Part shown: positions 54,861-63,888 of the stretch, in pieces
Layout of the letters: the number at the start of each line of letters is the position of its first letter
How positions within the stretch are numbered: position 1 is the first letter of the stretch
Source of the DNA: Azospirillum brasilense
GTDB taxonomy: Bacteria > Pseudomonadota > Alphaproteobacteria > Azospirillales > Azospirillaceae
Length of the DNA: 64,000 bases
Assembly (NCBI RefSeq): GCF_003349955.1
Contig: NZ_QLKQ01000002.1
Coordinates: forward strand, 140,000 to 203,999
Direction of reading: 5' to 3'
Made by a program: the position numbers and the translations under genes
The notes under the pieces: model-generated
What the model saw: the letters and a program-made list of their open reading frames with translations, nothing else
Databases searched by the model: none
Told to the model about the DNA's origin: nothing

Positions 54861-55379
54861 TCAGCCTGCCACCGGTTTGGTCATGTAGGCCATGCCGCCA
54901 CCGTAGGAGGCAAGTTTGGCCGCCAGACCAGCCCCTCCGTCGTATGGCAGAAACCCCTGCGCGCCCCAGAAGGCCCGCGCGCCGGGGGTGGAGGTCAGGG
55001 CCAGCCAGCGGAAGCCCCGCCGCGCCGCCAGGGCGTCCATGCGCTCCAGGGCGGCGACTCCCAGCCCCAGGCCCCGCGCCGCCGGCAGCAGGGCGACGTC
55101 GTGCAGGTAAAGGCAGTCCGGGGATTCCGGCAGCGCGCCGAGCGGTGAATCGAGCGGCGGCGGGACGCCCAGCCGCCCCGGATGCATGACGATGTACCCG
55201 ATGCAGGTCCTGTCCGACCCGGCCCCTTCGGTTTCCGCCATGGCGCAACCCTCCGGATAGAGGGCCAGACGCTCGGCGAAGACGGCGCGATCCTCCGGGT
55301 AATCGGGGTGCACGATCTCGGCGATGGCCATCACTCGATCCAGGTCCGTCGCTTCCATGGCGCGCCAGCCGGCTTTCAT
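54861..55379 (-). CDS. GNAT family N-acetyltransferase
   Basis: The product is 172 residues. Signatures: MEATDLDRVMAIAEIVHP at the N-terminus, CLYLHDVALLPAARGLGLGVAALERM containing the acetyl-CoA pyrophosphate loop (R-G-L-G-L-G), and GFRWLALTSTPGARAFWGAQGFLPY for the C-terminal strand. ATG 55379 has GGGAG seven bases upstream. The substrate is unknown. It is divergent from cysQ. Confidence 0.88.
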   Translation of the reverse strand: MKAGWRAMEATDLDRVMAIAEIVHPDYPEDRAVFAERLALYPEGCAMAETEGAGSDRTCIGYIVMHPGRLGVPPPLDSPLGALPESPDCLYLHDVALLPAARGLGLGVAALERMDALAARRGFRWLALTSTPGARAFWGAQGFLPYDGGAGLAAKLASYGGGMAYMTKPVAG

Positions 55380-55478
55380 CCGCAATCTCCCATCCTCCCC
55401 GCCCTTTCCAGCCTTCCAGCCCACCATCCGGGCGCGCTATGGTGACCGTTCGCACACCAGCCGACCGGAGGACCACCC

Positions 55479-56252
55479 ATGACCGACACCGCCGCGGCGA
55501 GCCTGCTGCCCAAGGTGCGGACCATCGCCCACGAAGCGGGTCAGGTGATCCTGCGCTTCTACAACGACGGCATCGACGCCGCCACAAAGGTCGACGGCAG
55601 TCCGGTCACCCAGGCCGATCTGGCCGCCGAGCATGTCATCACCCCGGCCCTGCACCACATCGCCCCCGGGATTCCCGTGGTGGCCGAGGAGGCCGTGGCC
55701 GCCGGGCACCGGCCGGACATTTCCGGCGGACGCTTCTGGCTGGTCGACCCGCTCGACGGCACCAAGGAGTTCATCAACCGCAACGGCGAGTTCACCGTCA
55801 ACATCGCGCTGATCGAGGGCGGGCGTCCGGTCCTGGGCGTCGTCTACGCGCCGGCCACCGGCGACCTCTACGCCGCCTGCGGGCCGGGCACCGCCGTCCA
55901 TTGGGTGGAGGGCCGCCACGACTACGCGATCCAGGTGCGCAAACCGCCGCCCGACGGCCTGACCGTGGTCGCCAGCCGTTCCCACGGCAGCGGCAGCGAG
56001 CTGGACGGCTTCCTCGCCGGCTACACGGTGAAGAACCGGGTGACCTGCGGCAGCTCCTTGAAATTCTGCACGGTGGCCTCCGGCAAGGCCGACCTCTACC
56101 CCCGCTTCGGCCCGACCAGCGAATGGGACACCGCCGCCGGCCACGCCATCCTCGCCGCCGCCGGCGGCCGGGTGGAGCAGCCCGACGGCTCGCCCTTCCT
56201 CTACGGCAAGGCCGACATCGTGAACCCCCATTTCGTTGCGTATGGATGGTGA
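55479..56252 (+). CDS. cysQ: 3'(2'),5'-bisphosphate nucleotidase CysQ
   Basis: The product is 257 residues. Inositol-monophosphatase-family motifs: VVAEEAVAAG with metal-binding Glu, FWLVDPLDGTKEFINRNGEFTVNIALIEGG, and SEWDTAAGHAILAAAGG with the third metal Asp. The DPLDGTKEF form is the CysQ version; it hydrolyses PAP (3'-phosphoadenosine 5'-phosphate) from sulfate assimilation. The downstream DUF455 gene overlaps it by seven bases. Confidence 0.93.
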   Translation: MTDTAAASLLPKVRTIAHEAGQVILRFYNDGIDAATKVDGSPVTQADLAAEHVITPALHHIAPGIPVVAEEAVAAGHRPDISGGRFWLVDPLDGTKEFINRNGEFTVNIALIEGGRPVLGVVYAPATGDLYAACGPGTAVHWVEGRHDYAIQVRKPPPDGLTVVASRSHGSGSELDGFLAGYTVKNRVTCGSSLKFCTVASGKADLYPRFGPTSEWDTAAGHAILAAAGGRVEQPDGSPFLYGKADIVNPHFVAYGW

Positions 56253-57043
56253 CGACTCTGTGTGACGCGGCCGTCGCGGTGCTGACCACCGCGGCGCCGC
56301 TGGAGAAGGTGCGTCTGACGCGGGACTACGCCGCGGCGTGGCGCGATGGCCTCATTACCGAGTTCGGCGCGCTTGTCCCGCCGGAGCGCCCTGCCCGTCC
56401 GGAGCGCCCGCCGCTGATGCTGCCCCGCGACATGCCCAAGCGCGGGCGCGGCGGCAGCGCGCAGAACCGCCTCGCCCTGCTCCACGCGCTGGCCCACATC
56501 GAGCTGAACGCCATCGACCTCGCTTGGGACATCGTGTGCCGCTTCGTCGGCGAGGGGATGCCCAAGGGCTTCACCGACGACTGGGTGCAGGTCGCCGACG
56601 ACGAGGCCCGGCATTTCCAGATGCTGGAGGAGCGGCTGAACCAGCTCGGCTCCGGCTATGGCGAGTTGCCGGCCCATGACGGGCTGTGGCAGGCGGCGAC
56701 CACCACCGCCCACGACCTCGCCGCCCGGCTGGCCGTGGTGCCGATGGTGCTGGAGGCGCGCGGGCTCGACGTCACCCCGGAGACCGTCCGCCGCCTGCGC
56801 GAGTTCGGCGACGCCGAGAGCGCCGCCCTGCTTCAGGTCATCCACGACGAGGAGATCACCCACGTCGCCGCCGGACGCCGCTGGTTCGGCCATCTCTGCG
56901 CCAAGCGCGGCGTCGACCCGGTGGAAACGTGGCAGGATCTGGTGAAGCGCTATTTCCGCGGCGGCCTGAAGAAGCCCTTCAACGTGACCAGCCGGCAGGC
57001 CGCCGACTTCGGCCCGGAATTCTACGAGCCGATCGCGGAGTGA
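56246..57043 (+). CDS. DUF455 ferritin-like family protein
   Basis: The product is 265 residues. A helical ferritin-like core shows LLHALAHIELNAIDLAWDIVCRF, WVQVADDEARHFQMLEERL, and LLQVIHDEEITHVAAGRRWFGHLC, three ExxH-type metal-binding helices. A conserved loop (LPRDMPKRGRGGSAQNR) precedes them. DUF455 proteins are predicted diiron or metal-binding proteins of unknown function. Its ATG lies within the end of cysQ (seven-base overlap), implying translational coupling. Confidence 0.88.
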   Translation: MVTTLCDAAVAVLTTAAPLEKVRLTRDYAAAWRDGLITEFGALVPPERPARPERPPLMLPRDMPKRGRGGSAQNRLALLHALAHIELNAIDLAWDIVCRFVGEGMPKGFTDDWVQVADDEARHFQMLEERLNQLGSGYGELPAHDGLWQAATTTAHDLAARLAVVPMVLEARGLDVTPETVRRLREFGDAESAALLQVIHDEEITHVAAGRRWFGHLCAKRGVDPVETWQDLVKRYFRGGLKKPFNVTSRQAADFGPEFYEPIAE

Positions 57044-57058
57044 CACGCGATGGCGTCG

Positions 57059-57355
57059 TCAGGTCCGGCGGCGCCATCGTTCCGGATGGCGGCTGGTATG
57101 AAGGCAAGCGATGACATACACGCCGTCATCCTCGTCACGAAAGAACAGGGCATAGGGAAAACGCCCAAGCAACGCCCGCCGAATGGTGCCATGCACATGC
57201 GGAAATCGGTGGGGCGCCTCTCCGATCCGCCACGACAGCGCATCAATGGCATCGAAAAAGCGGTCGCCCAAACCTGCGGAGCGCGCATCGTACCATGCCT
57301 GCGCCTCGGCCAACTCCTCCGCCGCTTCAGGAAGAAAGTAAACGGGATGGCTCAC
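57059..57355 (-). CDS. ParE/RelE family toxin
   Basis: The product is 98 residues. ParE pattern: VYFLPEAAEELAEAQAWYDARSAGLGDRFFDAIDALSWRI, then GTIRRALLGRFPYALFFRDEDDGVYVIACLHTSRHPERWRRR. This family poisons DNA gyrase (ParE) or mRNA (RelE). Its ATG overlaps the antitoxin stop as ATGA, the usual antitoxin-first order. It converges on DUF455. Confidence 0.9.
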   Translation of the reverse strand: MSHPVYFLPEAAEELAEAQAWYDARSAGLGDRFFDAIDALSWRIGEAPHRFPHVHGTIRRALLGRFPYALFFRDEDDGVYVIACLHTSRHPERWRRRT

Positions 57356-57558
57356 GCTCTCCCCGGACGCAGGACGCCGCGGAGTTCGGTCCAGGATACG
57401 GCCTTCACCCGGCTCTCCTGAAAGGCAGCGTTCCGGCGGTCGAGTTCGGCCCGTACCCCCTCCGAGACCGGCACATCGCCTTCATCCAGCGATTCCCAAA
57501 GTTCGCCGATCAGGTCCAGGCGTTCCTGGGGAGACAAATGGCTGAAATCGATGGGCAT
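57352..57558 (-). CDS. Addiction-module antitoxin (TIGR02574 type)
   Basis: The product is 68 residues. The motif FSHLSPQERLDLIGELWESLDEGDVPVSEGVRAELDRRNAAFQ is the signature of the short antitoxin family paired with ParE-like toxins. The final residues overlap the toxin start. The N-terminal part would bind the operator and the C-terminal tail the toxin. Confidence 0.9.
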   Translation of the reverse strand: MPIDFSHLSPQERLDLIGELWESLDEGDVPVSEGVRAELDRRNAAFQESRVKAVSWTELRGVLRPGRA

Positions 57559-57645
57559 GACGATGGGCTTTCATCCAGGGCATTCCGCCTGTGAAATGGT
57601 AATGGCAACGGACGGCGTCGAGAAGGAAAAACCCCAGCTCCGCCC

Positions 57646-58035
57646 CTACCCCCGCAGCAGCTTCGGGTTGGCGATGCCCAGCCGGGCCTGGACGATCTCC
57701 TCCAGACACTCCATCAGCACGTCCTGGCCGTCGTGGTCGAAGTCGCCCGCGGCGATCTCGATGCACAGCCGGTGCTGCAGGGCCTCCACTCGCTGGCGCA
57801 GGTCGGCGCCGGACAGGCTGTCGTCGGCGTCCTCGCCGTAGAGCAGGGCCAGCGCCGCCAGCATGGCGTGGCCGGCCGGGTCCGCGCCGGCCAGTTCGCG
57901 CTGCACGATGCCGAGCGCGTTGGCGATCATCAGCGCCGTGTAGCGCTGGGCCGGCGGGATGTGGGGAAGCAGGTCCGTGCGGAAGGTTTCCGCGACGATG
58001 CTCAGCAATTCCTGGGCGTCGGGGCTGGTGCGCAT
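57646..58035 (-). CDS. DUF6285 protein, LvaB-like accessory subunit
   Basis: The product is 129 residues and helical (RTSPDAQELLSIVAETFRTDLLPHIPPAQRYTALMIANALGIVQREL; GDFDHDGQDVLMECLEEIVQARLGIANPKLL). Its ATG overlaps the stop of the APH-kinase gene. Small proteins of this kind sit beside APH-type kinases; in Pseudomonas putida the small LvaB is needed for LvaA to phosphorylate 4-hydroxyacyl-CoA. An equivalent role is inferred from position and size. Confidence 0.75.
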   Translation of the reverse strand: MRTSPDAQELLSIVAETFRTDLLPHIPPAQRYTALMIANALGIVQRELAGADPAGHAMLAALALLYGEDADDSLSGADLRQRVEALQHRLCIEIAAGDFDHDGQDVLMECLEEIVQARLGIANPKLLRG

Positions 58036-59138
58036 CAGGCGACCCTCTCTTCGTCGGCATCGCCGGACGGCTCGGCGTCGGCCGCCGCCGGGGATGATGC
58101 CGTCAGCCCCAGGCTGTGGATGTGGCGCAACAGGTCCAACTCGATCTCCGGCAGCATCCGCCCGGTCAGCGCCAGCTCCAGCGACGGCTCCTCCCCCGAC
58201 GTGTGGCGGCGCCCCTGAAGGACGGCGATGGCCGCCCAGCGCATGTAGGCGGCGGTTTCCCAATAGGCGACCGCCTGCGGATCGACCCGACGCCCCGACG
58301 TCTCCTCGTACCCGGCGTAAAGGTCCTCCCGCCCGGCCAGACCGCCCGCCTCGCGGTCGTGGCGACCGAACCGCCAGGAGCGGGCGCAGAACCAGCCAAG
58401 ATCCTCCATGGGATCGCTGAATCCCGCGAATTCCCAATCCAGAATGGCGGTCAGGCCGCCGTCCTTCACCAGATAGTTCCCGGTGCGGTAGTCGCGGTGG
58501 CACAGCGCCAGCTCGCCCGGCGGCGGCGCGTGGATCTCCAGCCAGCGCAGGCCCCAGGCCAGAACGGCGTCACGCAGCGCCAGATCGCCCAGCCAGTCGC
58601 GGTAGGCGTGGACGCAGTCGAGCGCCGGCGACACGGCCGGCACCGGCAGGCTCTCCAGCCCCGGCGTGTCCGGCCCGGCCTTGTGGAGGCGGCCGAGCTG
58701 GCGGCCAAGCTCGCGGGCGAGGCCGCGCTGCGGCTGGTCGGCCTTCACCACCTTGTGCCCGGCGCCGACGCCCTCGGCGCGGCGCATGATGTAGAAGTCG
58801 GCGCCCAGAACCGCCGGGTCACCGCAGGCGGCGATGGGCTCCGGCGCGGCCACCCCGGCGCCGAAGGCGGCGCGCAGCACGGCGAACTCCTGCGCCTTGG
58901 AAATGCTGGCCTTCATGCCGGACGCCGCCGCGCCTGCGCCCGGCTGGGCGCGGAGCACGCAGGCGTGCCGCCCGGCCTGCGGCCCGCCGTCGATGTCCAG
59001 GGTCACCGCGAGGTTGAGCGAGATGGCTCCCCCGCCAAGCGTGCCTTCGTCGGCCACCGACACGCGCGTCGCGCCGGTCGCCCCGGCCAGCCACGATTCC
59101 AACCGCGGCCGGCTTTCCCCGTCGATCAGTGCGCCCAT
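58035..59138 (-). CDS. APH-family kinase, LvaA/ACAD10-like
   Basis: The product is 367 residues. Protein-kinase-like fold: KISKAQEFAVLRAAFGAGVAAPEPIAACGDPAVLG, FYIMRRAEGV, LCHRDYRTGNYLVKDGGLTAILDWEFAGFSDPMEDLGWFCARSW with catalytic HRDYRTGN and DWE metal motif. This matches the kinases fused to acyl-CoA dehydrogenase in mammalian ACAD10/11 and the separate LvaA. It starts four bases after the ACAD stop, so the two are coupled. Phosphorylation of 4-hydroxyacyl-CoA is inferred. Confidence 0.85.
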   Translation of the reverse strand: MGALIDGESRPRLESWLAGATGATRVSVADEGTLGGGAISLNLAVTLDIDGGPQAGRHACVLRAQPGAGAAASGMKASISKAQEFAVLRAAFGAGVAAPEPIAACGDPAVLGADFYIMRRAEGVGAGHKVVKADQPQRGLARELGRQLGRLHKAGPDTPGLESLPVPAVSPALDCVHAYRDWLGDLALRDAVLAWGLRWLEIHAPPPGELALCHRDYRTGNYLVKDGGLTAILDWEFAGFSDPMEDLGWFCARSWRFGRHDREAGGLAGREDLYAGYEETSGRRVDPQAVAYWETAAYMRWAAIAVLQGRRHTSGEEPSLELALTGRMLPEIELDLLRHIHSLGLTASSPAAADAEPSGDADEERVA

Positions 59139-59142
59139 CCCA

Positions 59143-60339
59143 TCACCCCCAGGCCCAGAAGCCGTCGCCCTCGTCCATGTAGAATCGCGCCAGGACCATC
59201 TTGTGGACCTCAGACGCCCCGTCCACCAGCCGGGCCTGCCGGGCGTAGCGGTACATCCACTCCAGCGCCGTGTCTTTCGAATAGCCCCTGGCCCCGCAGA
59301 GCTGGATGGCCGTGTCCACCGCCTTGTGCAGCGTGTCGGCGACGTGGACCTTGGCCATCGACACCTCCTTGCGGGCGAAGTCGCCGCGGTCGAGCTGCCA
59401 CGCCGCCTTCATGACCAGCAGGCGACCGATCTCGATCTGCATGGCGACGTCGCCCATCATCCACTGCACGCCCTCGTGCCCGGCGAGCGTGGTGCCGAAG
59501 CTCTCGCGCTCGCGCACATAGGCGGCGGCGATCTCCATCGCCCGCTTCGACAGGCCGGTCCAGCGCATGCAATGGGTCAGCCGCGCCGGGCCGAGCCGGA
59601 TCTGCGTCGCCTTGAGCCCGTCGCCGATCTTCATGAGGACGTTCTCGTCGGAGACCTCCAACCCGTCGAAGCGCAGCTCGCAATGGCCACCATGCTCCTC
59701 CGGCCCCATGATCGGGATGCGGCGGACGATCTCCCAACCCGGCTGGTTCTTGTCGAACAGGAAGGCGGTCAGCCCCTTGCGCTTGTCGTCGGAGGTGCGG
59801 GCGATCAGGATGAAATGCTGAGCCTCCCCCGCCCCGGTGATGAACCATTTGTGGCCGGAGATCACCCAGCGGTCGCCCTTGCGCTCCGCCCGCGTCTTCA
59901 TCATCGAGGGATCGGAGCCGCCGCCGGGATGCGGCTCGGTCATCGCGAAGGCGGAGCGCACCGTGCCGTCGACGATGGGCTGGAGCCAGCGCTCCTTCTG
60001 CGCCTCGGTCGCCACCTTGTTGAGAAGCTGCATGTTGCCGTCGTCGGGGGCGGCGCAGTTGAAGCAGACCGGCCCGAAGATGGACCGGTTCATCTCTTCG
60101 TAGGCGGCGGCCATGCCGACGATTCCCAGCCCCTGCCCGCCGCGCGCCGTCGGCATCTGCGGCGCCCACAGCCCCGCGGCCTTCACCTCCCCGCGCAGGC
60201 GCTCCAGCAGGGCGGGCGCGATGTTCTCATGCTCGTCGTAGGAGGCCGGGTCCGCTTCCAGCGGCAGGATGCGCTCCTCCACGAAGGCGCGCACGCGGCG
60301 GCGGAACTCCTCGATCGGCGGGGGCAGGCTGAAATCCAT
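59143..60339 (-). CDS. Acyl-CoA dehydrogenase, ACAD10/11 or LvaC type
   Basis: The product is 398 residues. Acyl-CoA dehydrogenase motifs: SAFAMTEPHPGGGSDPS, WFITGAGEAQHFILIARTSD, RERESFGTTLAGHEGVQWMMGDVAMQIE, QLCGARGYSKDTALEWMYRYARQARLVDGASEVHKMVLAR. The usual catalytic Glu (EGTSEIQR region) is Asp in VDGASEVHK, as in ACAD11-like members that act on 4-phosphoacyl-CoA. It lies between the SDR and the kinase gene. Confidence 0.88.
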   Translation of the reverse strand: MDFSLPPPIEEFRRRVRAFVEERILPLEADPASYDEHENIAPALLERLRGEVKAAGLWAPQMPTARGGQGLGIVGMAAAYEEMNRSIFGPVCFNCAAPDDGNMQLLNKVATEAQKERWLQPIVDGTVRSAFAMTEPHPGGGSDPSMMKTRAERKGDRWVISGHKWFITGAGEAQHFILIARTSDDKRKGLTAFLFDKNQPGWEIVRRIPIMGPEEHGGHCELRFDGLEVSDENVLMKIGDGLKATQIRLGPARLTHCMRWTGLSKRAMEIAAAYVRERESFGTTLAGHEGVQWMMGDVAMQIEIGRLLVMKAAWQLDRGDFARKEVSMAKVHVADTLHKAVDTAIQLCGARGYSKDTALEWMYRYARQARLVDGASEVHKMVLARFYMDEGDGFWAWG

Positions 60340-60375
60340 CGGTTCGGGTCCTCTCCGTCGTTCTTTCTTCTTTGC

Positions 60376-61137
60376 TTACAGGGTGCTGACCAGATGCCCG
60401 CCGTCCACCGGCACGACCGCCCCGGTCATGTAGGCGGACGCGTCGGAGCAGAGCAGCAGCAGCGGCCCGTCGAGGTCGGCCAGCCGCCCCAGCCGACGCT
60501 GCGGCACCCGCCGGATCAGCGCCTGCCCGGCGTCGGTCGCCAGGAAATCGCGGTTCAGGTCGGTCTCCATGTAGCCGGGGGCCAACGCGTTGACGCGGAT
60601 GCCGTAACGCGCCCATTCCAGGGCCAGAGCCTGAGTCATCTGCACCAGTCCGGCCTTCGACGCCGTGTAGGCCACGACATGGCCGGCAACCCGCAGCCCG
60701 AGGATGGAGGCGATGTTGACGATCGACCCGCCCCGCCCCTGCTCCCTCATCACGCGCGCCGTCTCCTGCGCGGTGAGGAAGGCGCCCTTCAAGTTGGTGT
60801 CGATGACGCGGTCCCACTCCTCCTCCGCGTAGTCCAGCGCGGGCTTGGCGACGGTGGCGCCGGCGTTGTTGACGAGGATGTCCAGCCCGCCGAGCGCGCC
60901 CGCCGCCGCGCGGACACCGGTGCGGACGGAGGCGGCGTCGGTGACGTCCAGCGGCACGGCGATGGCCTGCCCGCCCGCCGCTTCGATCTCGGCGACGGCG
61001 GCGTCCAGGCTCTCGCGCCGCCGCGCGGCCAGAGCGACGCGGGCGCCCGCTGCGGCGAGCACCCCCGCGAAGTGACGGCCCAGGCCGGCAGAGGCCCCGG
61101 TGACCAGGGCGGTGCGGTTGGTGAGGGAGAGGGTCAT
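60376..61137 (-). CDS. Short-chain dehydrogenase/reductase, LvaD position
   Basis: The product is 253 residues. SDR signatures: ALVTGASAGLGRHFAGVL (NAD(P) loop), NNAGAT, SIVNIASILGL, YTASKAGLVQMTQALALEW with catalytic Tyr-x3-Lys, and a C-terminal VVPVDGGHL. Arg residues after the second strand (LAARRRESL) suggest NADP(H) preference. In the lva-like reading it interconverts 4-keto- and 4-hydroxyacyl-CoA; on its own it could be any SDR. It is 36 bases from the ACAD start. Confidence 0.85.
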   Translation of the reverse strand: MTLSLTNRTALVTGASAGLGRHFAGVLAAAGARVALAARRRESLDAAVAEIEAAGGQAIAVPLDVTDAASVRTGVRAAAGALGGLDILVNNAGATVAKPALDYAEEEWDRVIDTNLKGAFLTAQETARVMREQGRGGSIVNIASILGLRVAGHVVAYTASKAGLVQMTQALALEWARYGIRVNALAPGYMETDLNRDFLATDAGQALIRRVPQRRLGRLADLDGPLLLLCSDASAYMTGAVVPVDGGHLVSTL

Positions 61138-61176
61138 GGGGGTCCTGGGTTTGTGATGGTGGGGTTCATGCGTCGG

Positions 61177-61279
61177 GCCCCCTCCCTAACCCTCCCCCGC
61201 CTTCGGCGAGGGAGGGAACTCCGCTGCTTCGCAGCCAAATCCCCTCCCCTGCGAAGCGGGGGAGGGTTAGGGAGGGGGC
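61177..61279. repeat. Palindromic intergenic repeat, copy 1
   Basis: Perfect 24-base complementary arms (61177-61200 and 61256-61279) around a 55-base spacer that itself contains complementary pieces. It lies between the AMP-ligase and SDR genes of one operon. The right half is nearly identical to that of the repeat at 63889-63986. Confidence 0.85.
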
Positions 61280-61290
61280 AAAAGCCCCTC

Positions 61291-62925
61291 TCACAACCCC
61301 CTCGCCTGCTCGCGCAGCACGAACTTCTGGATCTTCCCGGTCGAGGTCTTCGGCAGCGCCCCGAACACCACCGTGCGGGGCGCCTTGAAGTGGGCGAGGT
61401 GGTCACGGCACCAGCCGATCACCTCGGCCTCGGTCACCCGCCCTTCCGATCCCGGCTTCAGCGTGACGAAGGCGCAGGGAGTCTCGCCCCATGTCGCATC
61501 GGGACGGGCGACGACAGCGGCCTCCATGACGTGGGGGTGCTGGTAGAGGATCTCCTCGACCTCCAGCGAGGCGATGTTCTCACCGCCGGAGATGATGATG
61601 TCCTTGGCGCGGTCCTTGATCTCGACATAACGGTCGGGGTGCAGCACGGCGAGGTCGCCGGTGTGCAGCCAGCCGTCGCGCAGCGCCTCGTCGGTCGCCG
61701 CCGGGTTCTTCAGATAGCCTTTCATCACCGTGTTGCCGCGCAGCGCCAGCTCGCCCAGCGTCTCGCCATCGGCGGGCACTTCGCGGCCGGTGTCGGGGTC
61801 GAGCACGGTCTGCTCGGACATGGTGACGTTGGGGACGCCCTGGCGGGCCATCTTCACCGCCCGCTCCTCCAGCGGCAACTCCGCCCAGCTCTCCTGCCAC
61901 GCGCAGCCGGTGGAGGGGCCGTAGCATTCCGTCATGCCGTAGAGATGGGTCAGGCGGAAGCCCATCCGCTCCATGCCCGCGATCACCGCGCTGGGCGGCG
62001 CCGCCCCGCCGGTCGCCACCTGCACCGGGCCGTGGTCGAAGCCGCGCTTCACCGCGTCCGGCGCGTGGATCAGCATGGTCAGCACGACCGGCGCGCCGCA
62101 GAGATGGGTGACCTTCTCCTCGGCGATCAGGCGGAAGATCGCCGCCGGGTCGACGGCGCGCAGGCAGACATGGGTCGCCCCCACCGCCGTCACCGCCCAG
62201 GGGTAGGTCCAGCCGTTGCAGTGGAACATGGGCAGCGTCCACAGATAGACGCTGTCGGGCCGCAGCCCGAAGGTGATGACGTTGCCAAGCGCGTTCAGAT
62301 GGGCGCCGCGGTGATGGTACAGAACGCCCTTGGGGTTGCCGGTGGTGCCGGAGGTGTAGTTGAGCGCGATGGACTCCCACTCGTCCTCCGGCGTGCGCCA
62401 GGGCGCCTCGGGATCGCCCATCCGCAGGAAATCCTCATACTCCAGATCGCCCACCGGGTCGGCGTCCTGCGCCGCCGGGTCGTCGATCCACACCACCGGC
62501 GGCGGGGCCGCCATCCGTTCCAGCGCGGCGCGGGCGACCGCAGACAGGCCGCGGTCGACCAGGAACAGGCGGCTTTCGGCGTGCTCCAGAATGAAGGCGA
62601 CGGCGGGCGGGTCGAGCCGCGTGTTGATGGCGTTCAGCACCGCCCCGGCGCCGGGGATGCCGAAATGCGCCTCCAGCATCGCCGGGGTGTTGAAGGCCAG
62701 GACCGACACCACCTCCCCCGGCCGGACGCCGGCCCGGCTCACCGCGGAAGCCAGCGCGCGGGCGCGGTGTTCGACCTCCGCCCAGTTCCGACGCAACGGG
62801 CCGTAGACCACGGCGGTCTTGTCCGGATAGACCATCGCGGAGCGGCGCAGGAAGTCCAGCGGCGTCAGCGGCACATGATTGGCCGCGCGCCTGGACAGCT
62901 CTGCGGACGGGGTGGTGGAGTCCAC
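61291..62925 (-). CDS. AMP-forming acyl-CoA synthetase, LvaE-like
   Basis: The product is 544 residues. ANL-family motifs: ALNYTSGTTGNPKGVLYHHRGA (ATP loop), HLYGMTECYGPST, GWLHTGDLAVLHPDRYVEIKDRAKDIIISGGENI, and C-terminal KTSTGKIQKFVLRE with the catalytic Lys. It belongs to the medium/short-chain group rather than acetyl-CoA synthetase. The start is GTG 62925 with AAGGAG eight bases upstream. It is the first gene of the five-gene operon. Activation of a C4-C6 acid is inferred. Confidence 0.92.
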   Translation of the reverse strand: MDSTTPSAELSRRAANHVPLTPLDFLRRSAMVYPDKTAVVYGPLRRNWAEVEHRARALASAVSRAGVRPGEVVSVLAFNTPAMLEAHFGIPGAGAVLNAINTRLDPPAVAFILEHAESRLFLVDRGLSAVARAALERMAAPPPVVWIDDPAAQDADPVGDLEYEDFLRMGDPEAPWRTPEDEWESIALNYTSGTTGNPKGVLYHHRGAHLNALGNVITFGLRPDSVYLWTLPMFHCNGWTYPWAVTAVGATHVCLRAVDPAAIFRLIAEEKVTHLCGAPVVLTMLIHAPDAVKRGFDHGPVQVATGGAAPPSAVIAGMERMGFRLTHLYGMTECYGPSTGCAWQESWAELPLEERAVKMARQGVPNVTMSEQTVLDPDTGREVPADGETLGELALRGNTVMKGYLKNPAATDEALRDGWLHTGDLAVLHPDRYVEIKDRAKDIIISGGENIASLEVEEILYQHPHVMEAAVVARPDATWGETPCAFVTLKPGSEGRVTEAEVIGWCRDHLAHFKAPRTVVFGALPKTSTGKIQKFVLREQARGL

Positions 62926-63164
62926 GCTCGTCTCCTTCCCTGTTCTGCGGTCCCTGTGTCAGGGCCGGCGCCTCATACCGGACGCCTTGCTGACGATGGT
63001 AGTCACGAACCATTGGACAGAACAAGATTCACCTTTGGTCGGTCCTTCCCCCTATGCCCGCAAGAACGAGGCAGGGACGGGCGAGCGCATTACCGCCTCT
63101 GGCGCCGCGGTCGCGGGCCGTCCGCCCGCTACACTGTCCGGCATCGAGCCGTATGGGGGCGACC

Positions 63165-63875
63165 ATGACGACGGTGCGGATCGCGTTCGACAAGGAACTG
63201 GTGCTGTCCGGGCATTTCCTGCTGAAGCATCTGGAAAAGCCGGAACTGCAACGCCTCGCCGCCAGCGCCCGGCTGGCCTATTTCCGGCCCGGCGCGGTCA
63301 TCTTCCAGAAGGGCGACCCCGGCGACAGCATGATGGCTGTCATCCGCGGGCGGGTGAAGATCTGCTCCCACTCCACCGACGGCAAGGAGCTGGTGCTGAA
63401 CATCATCAACAAGGGCGGCCTGTTCGGGGAGATCGCCCTGCTCGACGGCGAGCCGCGGACCGCCGACGCCGTGGCGCTGGAGGAAACCGACCTTCTGGTG
63501 CTCGACCGCTCGAAGTTCGTGCCGCTGCTCAATGAGCGCCCGGCGGTGGCGCTCCAGCTCATCACGGTGCTGTGCAAGCGCCTGCGCCAGACCAGCGAGC
63601 ATCTGGAGGACACGCTGTTCCTGGAAGCGTCGTCGCGCTTCGCCCGCGCCCTGATGCGGCTGGCCGACGTGTTCGGCAAGCCGGTGCCGGGCGGGCTGAA
63701 GCTGGACATCAAGCTGTCGCAGCAGCAGCTCGGCTGTCTGGTGGGCGTCTCGCGGGAGAGCATCAACAAGCTGCTCGGCGAATGGCAGCGCAACGGCGTG
63801 ATCGCCGTGGAATCCGGGCGGATCACCCTGCTCGACCGCGACGCGCTGGAGGAGATCGCCGAGGCGAATGGGTGA
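63165..63875 (+). CDS. Crp/Fnr family transcriptional regulator
   Basis: The product is 236 residues. The cyclic-nucleotide-binding domain has FRPGAVIFQKGDPGDSMMAVIRGRVKI and the phosphate cassette GEIALLDGEPRTADA. A dimerisation helix follows, then a winged helix-turn-helix (LSQQQLGCLVGVSRESINKLLGEWQRNGVI). There are no Fnr-type N-terminal cysteines, so a cyclic nucleotide rather than oxygen is the likelier signal. It is divergent from the AMP-ligase operon and may regulate it. ATG 63153 is an alternative start. Confidence 0.9.
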   Translation: MTTVRIAFDKELVLSGHFLLKHLEKPELQRLAASARLAYFRPGAVIFQKGDPGDSMMAVIRGRVKICSHSTDGKELVLNIINKGGLFGEIALLDGEPRTADAVALEETDLLVLDRSKFVPLLNERPAVALQLITVLCKRLRQTSEHLEDTLFLEASSRFARALMRLADVFGKPVPGGLKLDIKLSQQQLGCLVGVSRESINKLLGEWQRNGVIAVESGRITLLDRDALEEIAEANG

Positions 63876-63888
63876 CGTGTCGCGTCGG

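Noticed and set aside
58834-63168. Open frame of 1444 codons on the plus strand
   Set aside because: It is antisense to the kinase, ACAD, SDR and ligase genes and crosses the palindromic repeat; composition artefact.
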